Below are positions 1 through 6,095 of a DNA stretch of 27,479 nucleotides, piece after piece. Below the pieces are notes generated by a model. The model saw only the letters and a list, made by a program, of their open reading frames with translations. It made no database searches and was not told the origin of the DNA. Each line of letters opens with the position of its first letter. The stretch's first letter is position 1. A program made the position numbers and the translations under genes. Origin of the DNA: a bacterium (lineage in GTDB: Bacteria; Patescibacteriota; Minisyncoccia; UBA6257; 02-FULL-45-10c); NCBI GenBank assembly GCA_030646555.1, contig JAUSKP010000012.1, positions 1 to 27,479 on the forward strand, in the 5' to 3' direction.

Positions 1-1
1 T

Positions 2-1036
2 ATGGTTAAAAACGGAATTGAAAAAAGAATTGCTGAGCAGATCTGGATGTGGTTTGAACCGTTCGCAAGGTACGGATTCAACAGAAGCCACGCCGCCTGC
101 TACGCCGTCATCGGATACCGCACCGCATATTTGCGCGCGCACTACCCCGTTGAATTCTATACCGGCCTTTTAAACGCCGATTCCGGCGATATAGAAAGAG
201 CCGCATTCCTTATCAGTGAAGCTAAAAAAGCCGGCATTCAAATATTGCCGCCGGACATAAATAAAAGTTTTCTGGCTTTTGTTCCGGAAGAAAAAAATAT
301 CCGTTTCGGTTTATTGGCCATTAAAAATGTCGGTCAAAATATTGTTGAAGCTGTTATGGCTGAACGCCAAAAGAACGGACCATTCAAAACTTTTATAGAT
401 TTGCTTGAAAGAGTGGAGCATAAAGATCTTAATAAAAAATCTTTGGAAAGTTTGATAAAATCCGGCGCGCTGGATTCTTTAGGCATAGAAAGAAATCAAG
501 CTATTGCGAATATAGAAGACATTATTAAATTTACTTCCGGATTAAGAAAATCAAAAAATACTACACAAAACAGCCTTTTCGGAGGATCCAGAGCTTCGGC
601 CGGCGCTCTTAAAATGAAACCTTGCACTCCGGCCACTCCGACCGAAAGAATAGGATGGGAAAAAGAATTGCTGGGTTTATTCATATCCGATCATCCTTTA
701 AATATATATAAAGAAAAAATACAAAAGCTGGAAGTATCCGAAATAAGCGTTGCTATGTTCCGGGGAGATAATGACGAATGGATGAGGCCTAAAAACGTCA
801 AGATTGCCGGATTTATATCTAAACTCCATTCAATAACCACAAAAATGGGCCAACCGATGCTTTTTGTGACAATTCAAGATTTTAATGCCAATACGGAAAT
901 ATTGGTATTCTCAGATGTCCTAGACAAAACCAAAAGTATTTGGGTGGAAGGCAACGTGGTTTTAGTCGCCGGAAAAATTTCTCTTCGCGGCGGTGAATCA
1001 AAAATAATTTGCAGTTCGGCTAAACAGATTAAGTAA
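2..1036 (+). CDS. dnaE: DNA polymerase III subunit alpha, C-terminal part (5' end outside window)
   Basis: This is the last 344 residues of the replicative polymerase alpha subunit, which copies DNA at the fork in the cytoplasm. The segment near residues 22-45 (YGFNRSHAACYAVIGYRTA, then LRAHYPVEF) is the conserved DnaE stretch usually written GFNKSHAAAYA...LKAHYPAEF. It is followed by the helix-hairpin-helix region around residues 100-160 (FGLLAIKNVGQNIV, then LIKSGALDSLG), the linker ending in EKELLGLFISDHPL, and a C-terminal OB fold from about residue 265 (VKIAGFISKLHSITTKMG, ending VVLVAGKIS). The full protein is usually over 1000 residues, so roughly two thirds lie upstream of base 1. The ATG at base 2 is an internal methionine, not the start. 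A strong hairpin terminator follows five bases after the stop. The family call is secure. Confidence 0.95.
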   Translation: MVKNGIEKRIAEQIWMWFEPFARYGFNRSHAACYAVIGYRTAYLRAHYPVEFYTGLLNADSGDIERAAFLISEAKKAGIQILPPDINKSFLAFVPEEKNIRFGLLAIKNVGQNIVEAVMAERQKNGPFKTFIDLLERVEHKDLNKKSLESLIKSGALDSLGIERNQAIANIEDIIKFTSGLRKSKNTTQNSLFGGSRASAGALKMKPCTPATPTERIGWEKELLGLFISDHPLNIYKEKIQKLEVSEISVAMFRGDNDEWMRPKNVKIAGFISKLHSITTKMGQPMLFVTIQDFNANTEILVFSDVLDKTKSIWVEGNVVLVAGKISLRGGESKIICSSAKQIK

Positions 1037-1040
1037 AGTA

Positions 1041-1070
1041 AAAGACCCTATTGAAAAATAGGGTCTTTTT
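1041..1070 (+). terminator. Rho-independent terminator after dnaE
   Basis: A perfect 12 bp stem (AAAGACCCTATT at 1041-1052, AATAGGGTCTTT at 1057-1068) with a GAAA loop ends in a run of T, four bases after the dnaE stop. The facing minus-strand gene ends at 1073. The hairpin could serve both, although its T run is short in the minus direction. Confidence 0.88.
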
Positions 1071-1072
1071 GA

Positions 1073-1432
1073 TCACGGCAAAATGCCGTGAGCAGACTGA
1101 ATACATGCCATTGCAGCTTGAAGAACATGGGATAGTTTTTCCGGACTGTAATGCCGTATGGCTAATATCGGAGTTCGCTGCTCCAAAAAGATATTCGGCC
1201 GGGAAAACCACCTCAAAGCGAAATTCTCCCCGAATTCTTCAGTAAGAAGACGGAAGACACAGTAGGCATAACGCACTCTGAATACCTGATAAACTGACAT
1301 CGGCTTTTTGTTGCAACCGATCATTGAAGGGATCAATTTCTTTATGGGACTTTTATTTAAAAAAACTAAAAGCCTTTCAACATCGTCTTCAAAGGATGCC
1401 TTTAAAGCAAAATACACTTTGTGCTCAGACAT
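1073..1432 (-). CDS. Small protein resembling the MbcA/ParS/Xre antitoxin C-terminal domain (DUF2384-like), solo
   Basis: The gene encodes 119 residues. The C-terminal half (about residues 58-110) reads EEFGENFALRWFSRPNIFL, then EQRTPILAI. This fits the pattern of the toxin-binding domain of MbcA/ParS/Xre antitoxins, in which a helix is followed by W-[LF]-x-x-P-N-x-x-L and then T-P-[LI]. The N-terminal half has no obvious helix-turn-helix. In known pairs the partner is a RES-domain toxin, but none is adjacent: dnaE lies on one side and thrS on the other. The start is well supported by a textbook Shine-Dalgarno sequence (TAAGGAGGT, 1438-1446 on the minus strand) six bases upstream of the ATG, plus a plausible promoter. 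The last codons overlap a small palindrome (1074-1090, CACGGCA/TGCCGTG). The family assignment is a remembered motif resemblance and could be wrong; the gene being real is more secure. Confidence 0.6.
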   Translation of the reverse strand: MSEHKVYFALKASFEDDVERLLVFLNKSPIKKLIPSMIGCNKKPMSVYQVFRVRYAYCVFRLLTEEFGENFALRWFSRPNIFLEQRTPILAIRHYSPEKLSHVLQAAMACIQSAHGILP

Positions 1433-1466
1433 AATTTACCTCCTTATCAAATTTTTAAAGATACCT

Positions 1467-1496
1467 TATATATAACATACCCGTATACTTTGTAAA
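1467..1496 (-). promoter_or_regulatory. Candidate promoter of the DUF2384-like gene
   Basis: On the minus strand TTTACA (1496-1491) stands 16-18 bases before an overlapping TATATA (1474-1469 or 1472-1467). The Shine-Dalgarno sequence at 1446-1438 and the ATG at 1432 follow. Confidence 0.45.
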
Positions 1497-1510
1497 TAAT
1501 CTAATGTTCC

Positions 1511-1586
1511 GATCTCGACACAAAATGTCGTGGATCGAGAATCCTCGACCCCTTAATTAAGGCTCTAAGGGGTCGGGACATTTTTT
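1511..1586 (+). promoter_or_regulatory. Nested hairpins upstream of thrS, ending in a terminator-like stem and T run
   Basis: Several overlapping pairings are visible. TCTCGA (1513-1518) pairs with TCGAGA (1535-1540). CGACA (1516-1520) pairs with TGTCG (1526-1530). TCGAG (1535-1539) pairs with CTCGA (1544-1548). A 10 bp stem CGACCCCTTA (1546-1555) pairs with TAAGGGGTCG (1566-1575) and is followed by six T (1581-1586). Some of these share bases and are mutually exclusive, as in an attenuator. Alternatively this may be only a stacked palindromic repeat, or a terminator insulating thrS. No T-box consensus is present. Confidence 0.45.
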
Positions 1587-1603
1587 ATAATTTAATTTAT
1601 AAT
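1575..1603 (+). promoter_or_regulatory. Candidate leaderless promoter of thrS
   Basis: GGGACA (1575-1580; last four bases match TTGACA) is followed after 17 bases by a perfect TATAAT (1598-1603). The ATG begins at 1611, so a start point about seven bases downstream of the -10 box would be at or next to the A of the start codon. There is no Shine-Dalgarno sequence. A second TATAAT lies at 1586-1591 with a poor -35. Confidence 0.5.
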
Positions 1604-1610
1604 AAAGCCT

Positions 1611-3398
1611 ATGGATAAACACACTAAAACAGAAGATGAAATGCACGAAGTTAGACATTCTTTGTCTCACTTATTAGCTGCAGTTGTATTAAAAAAATAC
1701 CCGGGAACTAAAGTGGGTATTGGTCCAGTTATAGAAAACGGTTTTTATTATGATTTTCTTTTGCCGGCGCCGATCAGCGATGCCGACCTGCTTGATTTGC
1801 AAAAAGAAATGCGCCACTTGATAGCGCAAAAACTGGATTTCACAAAAGAAGAAATTACCGCCGCCAAAGCCAAAAAGCTTTTCGCCGGACAAAATTTTAA
1901 ATTGGAACTCATTGAAGAACTTGAAGAAGCCAAATCTCTCATTTCCCTTTATCATACTTCTGACATATTCACCGATCTCTGCAAGGGACCTCACGTCAAA
2001 AACACTTCCGAAATAAATATGGAAGGATTTAAGCTCACTCACATTGCCGGAGCATATTGGAAAGGCAGTGAAAAAAATCCAATGCTTACACGTATTTACG
2101 GATTGGCTTTTGCAAATAAAAAAGAACTGGACGCCCACTTGCTTATGTTGTTAGAAGCTAAAAAAAGAGATCACCGGCTTCTCGGCGAGAAACTAAAGAT
2201 ATTTGCTTTTAGCGATTTTGTAGGTCCCGGCTTGCCGCTCTGGCTTCCAAACGGAACCGTGATCATTGAAGAGCTGGAAAGGATGGCCAAGGAAATGGAA
2301 CGCCGAGGCGGATATAAACGCGTCCGAACTCCGCATATTGCCAAGGAAATAATGTATAAGACATCGGGACACCTTCCTTATTATGCCGATCTTATGTTTC
2401 CACCGATGGTCATGGATGAAGATGGAAATAAAACCACCTATTACTTAAAAGGAATGAACTGCCCGCATCATCATATGATTTTCGCGAATGAGCCAAAAAG
2501 CTATCGGGATCTTCCCCTTCGCTTGGCTGAATACGGAACTTGCTACCGCTATGAAAAAAGCGGAGAGCTTTTGGGTCTGATGCGCGTGCGAATGCTTTCT
2601 ATGAATGATGCGCATATTTATTGCACAGAGGAACAATTTGCCGGCGAATTTATGGCGGTCATTAAAATGTATTTGGAATATTTCAAAATATTCGGAATTG
2701 ATAAATACGTTATGCGTTTTTCCACGCACAGCAAAGAAGGGCTCGGAAAAAAATATATTGACAACGAAAAACTTTGGATAAAAACCGAGGATATGGTCAG
2801 AGATATAATGGAAAAAGAAAAGATACCATTTGTTGAAGTGCCGAACGAAGCTGCTTTTTACGGACCAAAGATAGATGTCCAGATCTGGAGCGCTATCGGC
2901 AAAGAATTCACTCTGGCAACCAATCAAGTTGATTTTGCCGTGCCGGAAAGATTTGGGCTTAAATATAAAGATAGCGACGGAAAAGAAAAAACTCCTATTT
3001 GCATACACAGAGCTCCATTATCAACCCATGAAAGATTGGTTGGTTTTCTTATTGAACACTATGCCGGCGCATTTCCAACTTGGCTCGCTCCAATTCAAGC
3101 GATGATCTTGCCGATTAGCGAAAAGCATAAAAAATATTCGGACGAAGTCTTAAAAGAATTGATCAAACAAGGAATTCGCGCCGAAATAGATGAATCCAAC
3201 GAAACACTGGGCAAAAGGATCCGCACATCAGAAATGCAAAAAATACCATATATTTTAGTAGTTGGAGAACAAGAAGAAACTAATAAAACAGTAGCTGTCC
3301 GACAGCGAGAAAAGGGTCCGACTGCGCAGGCAGAAAATCAAGGAGCTATGACCACGGAAGCTTTCGCGGAAATGATCAAAAAACAGCTTCCCTACTAG
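1611..3398 (+). CDS. thrS: Threonyl-tRNA synthetase lacking the TGS domain
   Basis: A class II synthetase that charges tRNA-Thr with threonine in the cytoplasm. It has 595 residues against about 640 in E. coli. The protein begins directly in the editing (second additional) domain with HEVRHSLSHLLA (the HxxxH editing site) and CKGPH near residue 125; the N-terminal TGS domain is absent. The catalytic core follows from about residue 200: GMNCPHHHMIF carries the zinc-binding Cys, motif 2 is RYEKSGELLGLMRVR, NDAHIYC gives the second zinc ligand, and CIHRAPLSTHERL gives the third with motif 3. The anticodon-binding domain occupies about the last 100 residues (LAPIQAMILPIS to the end). The ATG at 1611 is the first start in frame; it lacks a Shine-Dalgarno sequence but sits just behind a TATAAT box. 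A short stretch near the C-terminus (GPTAQAENQ) looks like a small insertion before GAMT. Confidence 0.95.
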   Translation: MDKHTKTEDEMHEVRHSLSHLLAAVVLKKYPGTKVGIGPVIENGFYYDFLLPAPISDADLLDLQKEMRHLIAQKLDFTKEEITAAKAKKLFAGQNFKLELIEELEEAKSLISLYHTSDIFTDLCKGPHVKNTSEINMEGFKLTHIAGAYWKGSEKNPMLTRIYGLAFANKKELDAHLLMLLEAKKRDHRLLGEKLKIFAFSDFVGPGLPLWLPNGTVIIEELERMAKEMERRGGYKRVRTPHIAKEIMYKTSGHLPYYADLMFPPMVMDEDGNKTTYYLKGMNCPHHHMIFANEPKSYRDLPLRLAEYGTCYRYEKSGELLGLMRVRMLSMNDAHIYCTEEQFAGEFMAVIKMYLEYFKIFGIDKYVMRFSTHSKEGLGKKYIDNEKLWIKTEDMVRDIMEKEKIPFVEVPNEAAFYGPKIDVQIWSAIGKEFTLATNQVDFAVPERFGLKYKDSDGKEKTPICIHRAPLSTHERLVGFLIEHYAGAFPTWLAPIQAMILPISEKHKKYSDEVLKELIKQGIRAEIDESNETLGKRIRTSEMQKIPYILVVGEQEETNKTVAVRQREKGPTAQAENQGAMTTEAFAEMIKKQLPY

Positions 3399-3434
3399 GG
3401 ATTAAAGAACGCAGTTATAAAATTGCCCTTACTG

Positions 3435-3472
3435 CTTGCTTTTTTTTAAAGACATTCTATAGTTCTCTATAG
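3435..3472 (+). promoter_or_regulatory. Possible promoter and small hairpin before the 3499 gene
   Basis: TTGCTT (3435-3440) is followed after 17 bases by TATAGT (3458-3463). The -10 lies inside a small hairpin, CTATAG (3457-3462), loop TTCT, CTATAG (3467-3472). A T run at 3440-3447 may instead belong to a weak thrS terminator. The evidence is thin. Confidence 0.3.
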
Positions 3473-3498
3473 GTACCTTTAAAAAATGGGGGGATAAA

Positions 3499-3768
3499 AT
3501 GAGCGAAAATAATTTTGAAGGCCTCAAAAAAACCTTTGAAGATTTAGAAAGAGAAGAAAAACAAAGGTTGATTGAAATACACGAACGATACAAGCCGGTT
3601 TTAGAAGCTTTTAAGAATATTGAAGAGGAGGAAAAACAAAAACAGACTGAAAGATTCAATTATTATAAATCTGTTTTTGAAGAACTAGAAAGACAAGAAA
3701 AACAAAGACTGGTTGATATATATAATAAATATAAATCACTCTTTAAAACTCTTAATGAAGTAAAATGA
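3499..3768 (+). CDS. Small coiled-coil protein with three internal repeats, unknown function
   Basis: The gene encodes 89 residues and is highly charged, with no cysteine and no membrane segment. It consists almost entirely of about three repeats of 25-28 residues. Each runs roughly [FL]E-x-L-x(2-3)-E-E-K-Q-[RK]-x(3-4)-[IR]-[YF]-x-[YK]-[YK]. Examples are FEDLEREEKQRLIEIHERYK, then IEEEEKQKQTERFNYYKSV, then FEELERQEKQRLVDIYNKYK. The pattern predicts a long helix or coiled coil. The start is supported by a G-rich Shine-Dalgarno sequence (GGGGGG, 3488-3493) five bases before the ATG, and a strong terminator follows at 3796. The next gene, on the other strand, is also a small charged helical protein, so the two may be related in role. 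I do not recognise the family. Confidence 0.75.
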   Translation: MSENNFEGLKKTFEDLEREEKQRLIEIHERYKPVLEAFKNIEEEEKQKQTERFNYYKSVFEELERQEKQRLVDIYNKYKSLFKTLNEVK

Positions 3769-3795
3769 AAAAGTGGCACCTTTTAGCAATTACAC

Positions 3796-3824
3796 AAAAA
3801 CACCTGTTTAAACAGGTGTTTTTT
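3796..3824. terminator. Bidirectional terminator between two convergent small genes
   Basis: An 11 bp stem (AAAAACACCTG at 3796-3806, CAGGTGTTTTT at 3813-3823) with a TTTAAA loop has T runs on both strands. It lies 28 bases after the 3768 stop and just beyond the end of the minus gene at 3829. Confidence 0.88.
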
Positions 3825-3828
3825 ATTA

Positions 3829-4056
3829 TTAGCTTTTGTGTTCAAATTCCTCTTCCAGCGTCTTCCTAGCTTTCTCAACTCCTTCCTGAATTTCTATCTC
3901 CTTACCAAGATTTTTTAAACCTTTTTCAAGCTCTTCCTTGCGTTTTCTTTCTTCTATTTCTTTCCTATTTTTTGCTACTTCGGCATAATTCAATAAAACT
4001 TCTTTTGCTTCAGGAGTTTTGGGGGTCGGATCAGTAAATTTAAATGTTTCAAACAT
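3829..4056 (-). CDS. Small charged helical protein, unknown function
   Basis: The gene encodes 75 residues from the ATG at 4056. A longer reading from a GTG at 4077 would begin inside the inverted-repeat element and is less likely. The N-terminus (MFETFKFTDPTPKTPEAKEV) is extended and proline-containing. The rest is a Lys/Glu-rich helix (IEERKRKEELEKGLKNLG) predicted to form a coiled coil. No motif is recognised. Its own promoter is the best in the window (4220-4248). The transcript would carry a leader of about 155 bases containing the 4071-4192 inverted-repeat element. The spacing between the ATG and any Shine-Dalgarno sequence is poor (AAGGTG lies more than 20 bases upstream). Confidence 0.6.
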   Translation of the reverse strand: MFETFKFTDPTPKTPEAKEVLLNYAEVAKNRKEIEERKRKEELEKGLKNLGKEIEIQEGVEKARKTLEEEFEHKS

Positions 4057-4065
4057 ATTAAATAT

Positions 4066-4197
4066 TTTATCCCGCACCTTTTGAGGATTGGGTTTTTTAA
4101 TTATTACTTATAATTTTATAGATATAATTTTAACACCTTCAGTTTTTGTATAATTTACTGTTAAGAGTAAATTATCCTCAAAAGGTGCGGGATTTAT
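4066..4197. mobile_element. MITE-like element with 20 bp perfect inverted repeats and 5 bp direct repeats
   Basis: ATCCCGCACCTTTTGAGGAT (4069-4088) is exactly the reverse complement of the sequence at 4174-4193. Directly outside lie TTTAT (4066-4070) and TTTAT (4193-4197), consistent with a target-site duplication around an element spanning 4071-4192. Internally there is a second perfect palindrome: ATAATTTACT (4150-4159), loop GTTAAG, AGTAAATTAT (4166-4175). There is no coding capacity. The CCCGCAC tip matches the CCCACAC tip of the element at 15430-15562, suggesting one family. It lies in the leader of the gene at 3829-4056. Confidence 0.7.
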
Positions 4198-4219
4198 TTT
4201 TTTAATTATTTATGTTTTT

Positions 4220-4248
4220 ATTATAGCACTATTTTAGCATTTCGTCAA
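4220..4248 (-). promoter_or_regulatory. Strong extended -10 promoter for the 3829-4056 gene
   Basis: Reading the minus strand, TTGACG (4248-4243) is followed after exactly 17 bases by TATAAT (4225-4220), preceded by TGC (4228-4226), the extended -10 motif. The -35 lies within the last codons of gatB. The predicted start is near 4213. Confidence 0.7.
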
Positions 4249-5827
4249 ATAGGGTTCTAAGCACTCCAGGATTGCCCCTGCCCTTAAGCTCTGCCATCGC
4301 TTTTCCAACCAAAAACTGAAGAGCGTTAGTTTTTCCGGCTTTATAATCTTCCACCGCCTTCGGATTTGCGGAAATTATCTTCTTGACCGTTTCTTCTAAT
4401 CCGCCTTCGTCTGAGATCTGATTCAATCCCTCATTTTTAACTATTTCTCTTGGATCTAAGCCGGTATCTATCATTCTTACGATCAGATCTTTAGCTACAC
4501 GGCTAGAAATCTCTTTTTTAAATATCATATCAACAAGATCGGCAAAGTTTTCCGCTGTGAGCTTGCTTTGATTTAAACCAATTCCCTTAACCATTAATAA
4601 CCCCTTAACATCACTAGTTAAGTAATTTAGGATTAATTTAACTCTGTCGGCATTAACTTCAGTTTGCTTACCCTCCTTCGCAGGGCTCCCACCTTCGCTA
4701 AAGCTATGGCCGGGCAAGTCGGCGGGCACGTCAGATTCTAATTCCGAAACAGCCTGTTCAAAATAATTAGACATTTCTCTGTCCTGTATCAGGACACTCA
4801 TTTGTTCCAAAGAAAGTCCAAACTGATCGCCGAATCTTTTTCTTTTTGCATTCGGAAGTTCGGGAATTTCCAATCTTAATTTTTCAACATCAAAACCATC
4901 TTTTGTTAACGGCGGGAGATCCGGCTCCGGAAAATAACGATAATCGTGGGATTCTTCTTTGGATCTCTGAGAGACGGTCAGTTTTTTGACATCATCCCAA
5001 CCGCGGGTTTCCTGATTTATCTTCCCGCCATCTTCTAAAATTTCCGTCTGCCTTTGTATTTCATAATTGACCGCTGATTCAAGAGCGCCGAACGAGTTAA
5101 GATTTTTTATTTCCGCCCTGGTGCCTAAAACAGGTTTGTCGGACAAACCTGTTCGGCCGACCAATCCTTTAGATTGGTTTAGGCCCAAATTCTTATCAGG
5201 ACTTATGGAAACGTTAGCATCAAAACGCATCTGCCCTCTTTCCAAATCAGCGTCGGATACTCCGAGGTATCTCAAAATAAGCTGTAATTCCTTGGCAAAA
5301 GCGACAGCTTCTTCCGCGCTGTGCATATCCGGCTCAGAAACTAGCTCCATAAGTGGAGTTCCGCCGCGATTGTAATCAACAAGCGTAGCTTGTTGTCCTG
5401 AGTCCGTCGAAGGACCCCCCTCTAAATGAACTAGTTTACCCGCATCTTCCTCTAAATGGACCCGATTTATCTTTACGATCTTCTCTTGCCCCAAAGACGC
5501 GGAGACGTCTAAATTCCCGCCTTTCACTATCGGCATATCAAATTGTGAGATCTGATAGCCCTTCGGAAGATCAGGATAAAAATAATTTTTCCTGTCAAAT
5601 TTAAAATTCTCATTGATCTCGCCATCAATAGCCAGGCCGATTTTGATCATAGACTCAATGGCTTTTTTATTTATCACCGGCAAAGTTCCGGGATGGCCTA
5701 AGCAAACCGGACAAACGTTCGTATTCTGTTTATCATCCGGACTGTTGGGACAATCGCAGAACATCTTCGTCTTGGTGCGAAGCTCAGCGTGTATCTCTAA
5801 ACCTATTGTTGGAAAATATTTAGACAT
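4229..5827 (-). CDS. gatB: Aspartyl/glutamyl-tRNA amidotransferase subunit B, with palindromic-repeat insertions
   Basis: GatB is the kinase/transferase subunit of GatCAB, which converts Glu-tRNA-Gln and Asp-tRNA-Asn to the amidated forms. Family motifs are clear: PTIGLEIHAELRTKTKMFC at the start, NVCPVCLGHPGTLPV (zinc-binding cysteines), FYPDLPKGYQISQ, HLEEDAGKL, LVDYNRGGTPLMELVSEPD, EIKNLNSF, DYRYFPEPDLPPL. The C-terminal YqeY-like tail contains VGKAMAELKGRGNPG. At 532 residues it is about 50 longer than usual. The surplus matches three palindromic insertions: LEGGPSTDSGQQ, the stretch before LGTRAEIKN, and the stretch containing DLPGHSFSEGGSPAKEG. A start at TTG 5833 is possible, but the ATG at 5827 has AGAGG six bases upstream, supplied by the end of the 5830-6095 element. 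tmk lies upstream. gatA and gatC are not in the window. Confidence 0.95.
   Translation of the reverse strand: MSKYFPTIGLEIHAELRTKTKMFCDCPNSPDDKQNTNVCPVCLGHPGTLPVINKKAIESMIKIGLAIDGEINENFKFDRKNYFYPDLPKGYQISQFDMPIVKGGNLDVSASLGQEKIVKINRVHLEEDAGKLVHLEGGPSTDSGQQATLVDYNRGGTPLMELVSEPDMHSAEEAVAFAKELQLILRYLGVSDADLERGQMRFDANVSISPDKNLGLNQSKGLVGRTGLSDKPVLGTRAEIKNLNSFGALESAVNYEIQRQTEILEDGGKINQETRGWDDVKKLTVSQRSKEESHDYRYFPEPDLPPLTKDGFDVEKLRLEIPELPNAKRKRFGDQFGLSLEQMSVLIQDREMSNYFEQAVSELESDVPADLPGHSFSEGGSPAKEGKQTEVNADRVKLILNYLTSDVKGLLMVKGIGLNQSKLTAENFADLVDMIFKKEISSRVAKDLIVRMIDTGLDPREIVKNEGLNQISDEGGLEETVKKIISANPKAVEDYKAGKTNALQFLVGKAMAELKGRGNPGVLRTLFDEMLK
4671..4728. repeat. Palindromic repeat inserted in frame in gatB, same family as in the Sua5 gene and gyrB
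   Basis: The plus strand contains CCCTCCTTCGC, GCTCCC, then TTCGCTAAAGCTATGG and CGGGCAAGTCGG. The copy in the Sua5 gene (15936-16000) shares CCCTCCTTCGC, GCTCCC and CGGGCAAGTCGG in the same order. The gyrB copy (11099-11127) shares the CTAAAGCTATGG and CGGGCAA parts. In gatB it encodes DLPGHSFSEGGSPAKEG, which has no counterpart in typical GatB as I know it. Confidence 0.7.
5124..5184. repeat. Composite palindrome inserted in frame in gatB
   Basis: Nested inverted repeats: GCCTAAA (5124-5130) with TTTAGGC (5178-5184); ACAGGTTTGTC (5130-5140) with GACAAACCTGT (5142-5152); CCAATC (5161-5166) with GATTGG (5172-5177). It adds about 20 residues (NLGLNQSKGLVGRTGLSDKP) immediately before LGTRAEIKNLNSF, a place where GatB proteins normally have only a few residues. 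Confidence 0.65.
5395..5415. repeat. Short GTCCT-AGGAC palindromic repeat in frame in gatB
   Basis: The sequence GTCCTGAGTCCGTCGAAGGAC is a 21 bp imperfect palindrome of the CTTCGAC...CTCAGGAC type that recurs as a dispersed repeat in many bacterial genomes. Here it encodes most of GPSTDSGQ, an insertion between HLEEDAGKL and LVDYNRGG. Confidence 0.6.
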
Positions 5828-5829
5828 AA

Positions 5830-6095
5830 GCAACCTCTAAATAAATGTCTTTACTAAATTAAAACCTTGATTTTGACTAAGACCAAGGCTTGTTGACGAA
5901 AATGTATGAAAATACTTTGAGGAGACATAACGCAGGTATTGGGCAAAATCAGGGTTCCCTTCGGGTAAGGAAATTTTATTTAATTTCTTCGTTGCTCCGT
6001 CTCGGCGTGGTAAAACCACGGCCTCGTTGTCGCGCCTAGAACTTAATATAAAATTTCTCTTATTAATTAGTGAAAACATTTGTTTAGAGGTTGCC
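5830..6095. mobile_element. 266 bp element with about 30 bp terminal inverted repeats between tmk and gatB
   Basis: The left end starts GCAACCTCTAAATAAATGT and continues CTTTACTAA. The right end, read on the minus strand, starts GCAACCTCTAAACAAATGT and continues TTTCACTAA. That is about 26 of 30 positions identical. Inside are further palindromes: CGTGGT (6006-6011)/ACCACG (6015-6020), and GAAATTTTATTTAA (5970-5983) against TTAATATAAAATTTC (6043-6057). An open frame of 80 codons runs nearly end to end on the minus strand (6079-5837). It begins and ends in the terminal repeats and is arginine-rich where it crosses palindromes, so I read it as repeat-derived rather than a gene. The right end encodes the last residues of tmk (NGNL). 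The left end supplies the gatB Shine-Dalgarno sequence. No clear target duplication is seen. Confidence 0.65.

Noticed and set aside
1501..1610. T-box riboswitch upstream of thrS
   Set aside because: The AGGGTGGNACCGCG T-box consensus and specifier stem-loop are absent; only hairpins are visible.
4075..4077. GTG start of the small gene ending at 3829
   Set aside because: It lies inside the inverted-repeat arm. ATG 4056 lies outside the element and gives a sensible protein.
5837..6079. An 80-codon open frame on the minus strand between tmk and gatB as a protein gene
   Set aside because: It starts and stops inside the terminal repeats, crosses internal palindromes and has no Shine-Dalgarno sequence or promoter of its own. 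It is better explained as open sequence of the element.
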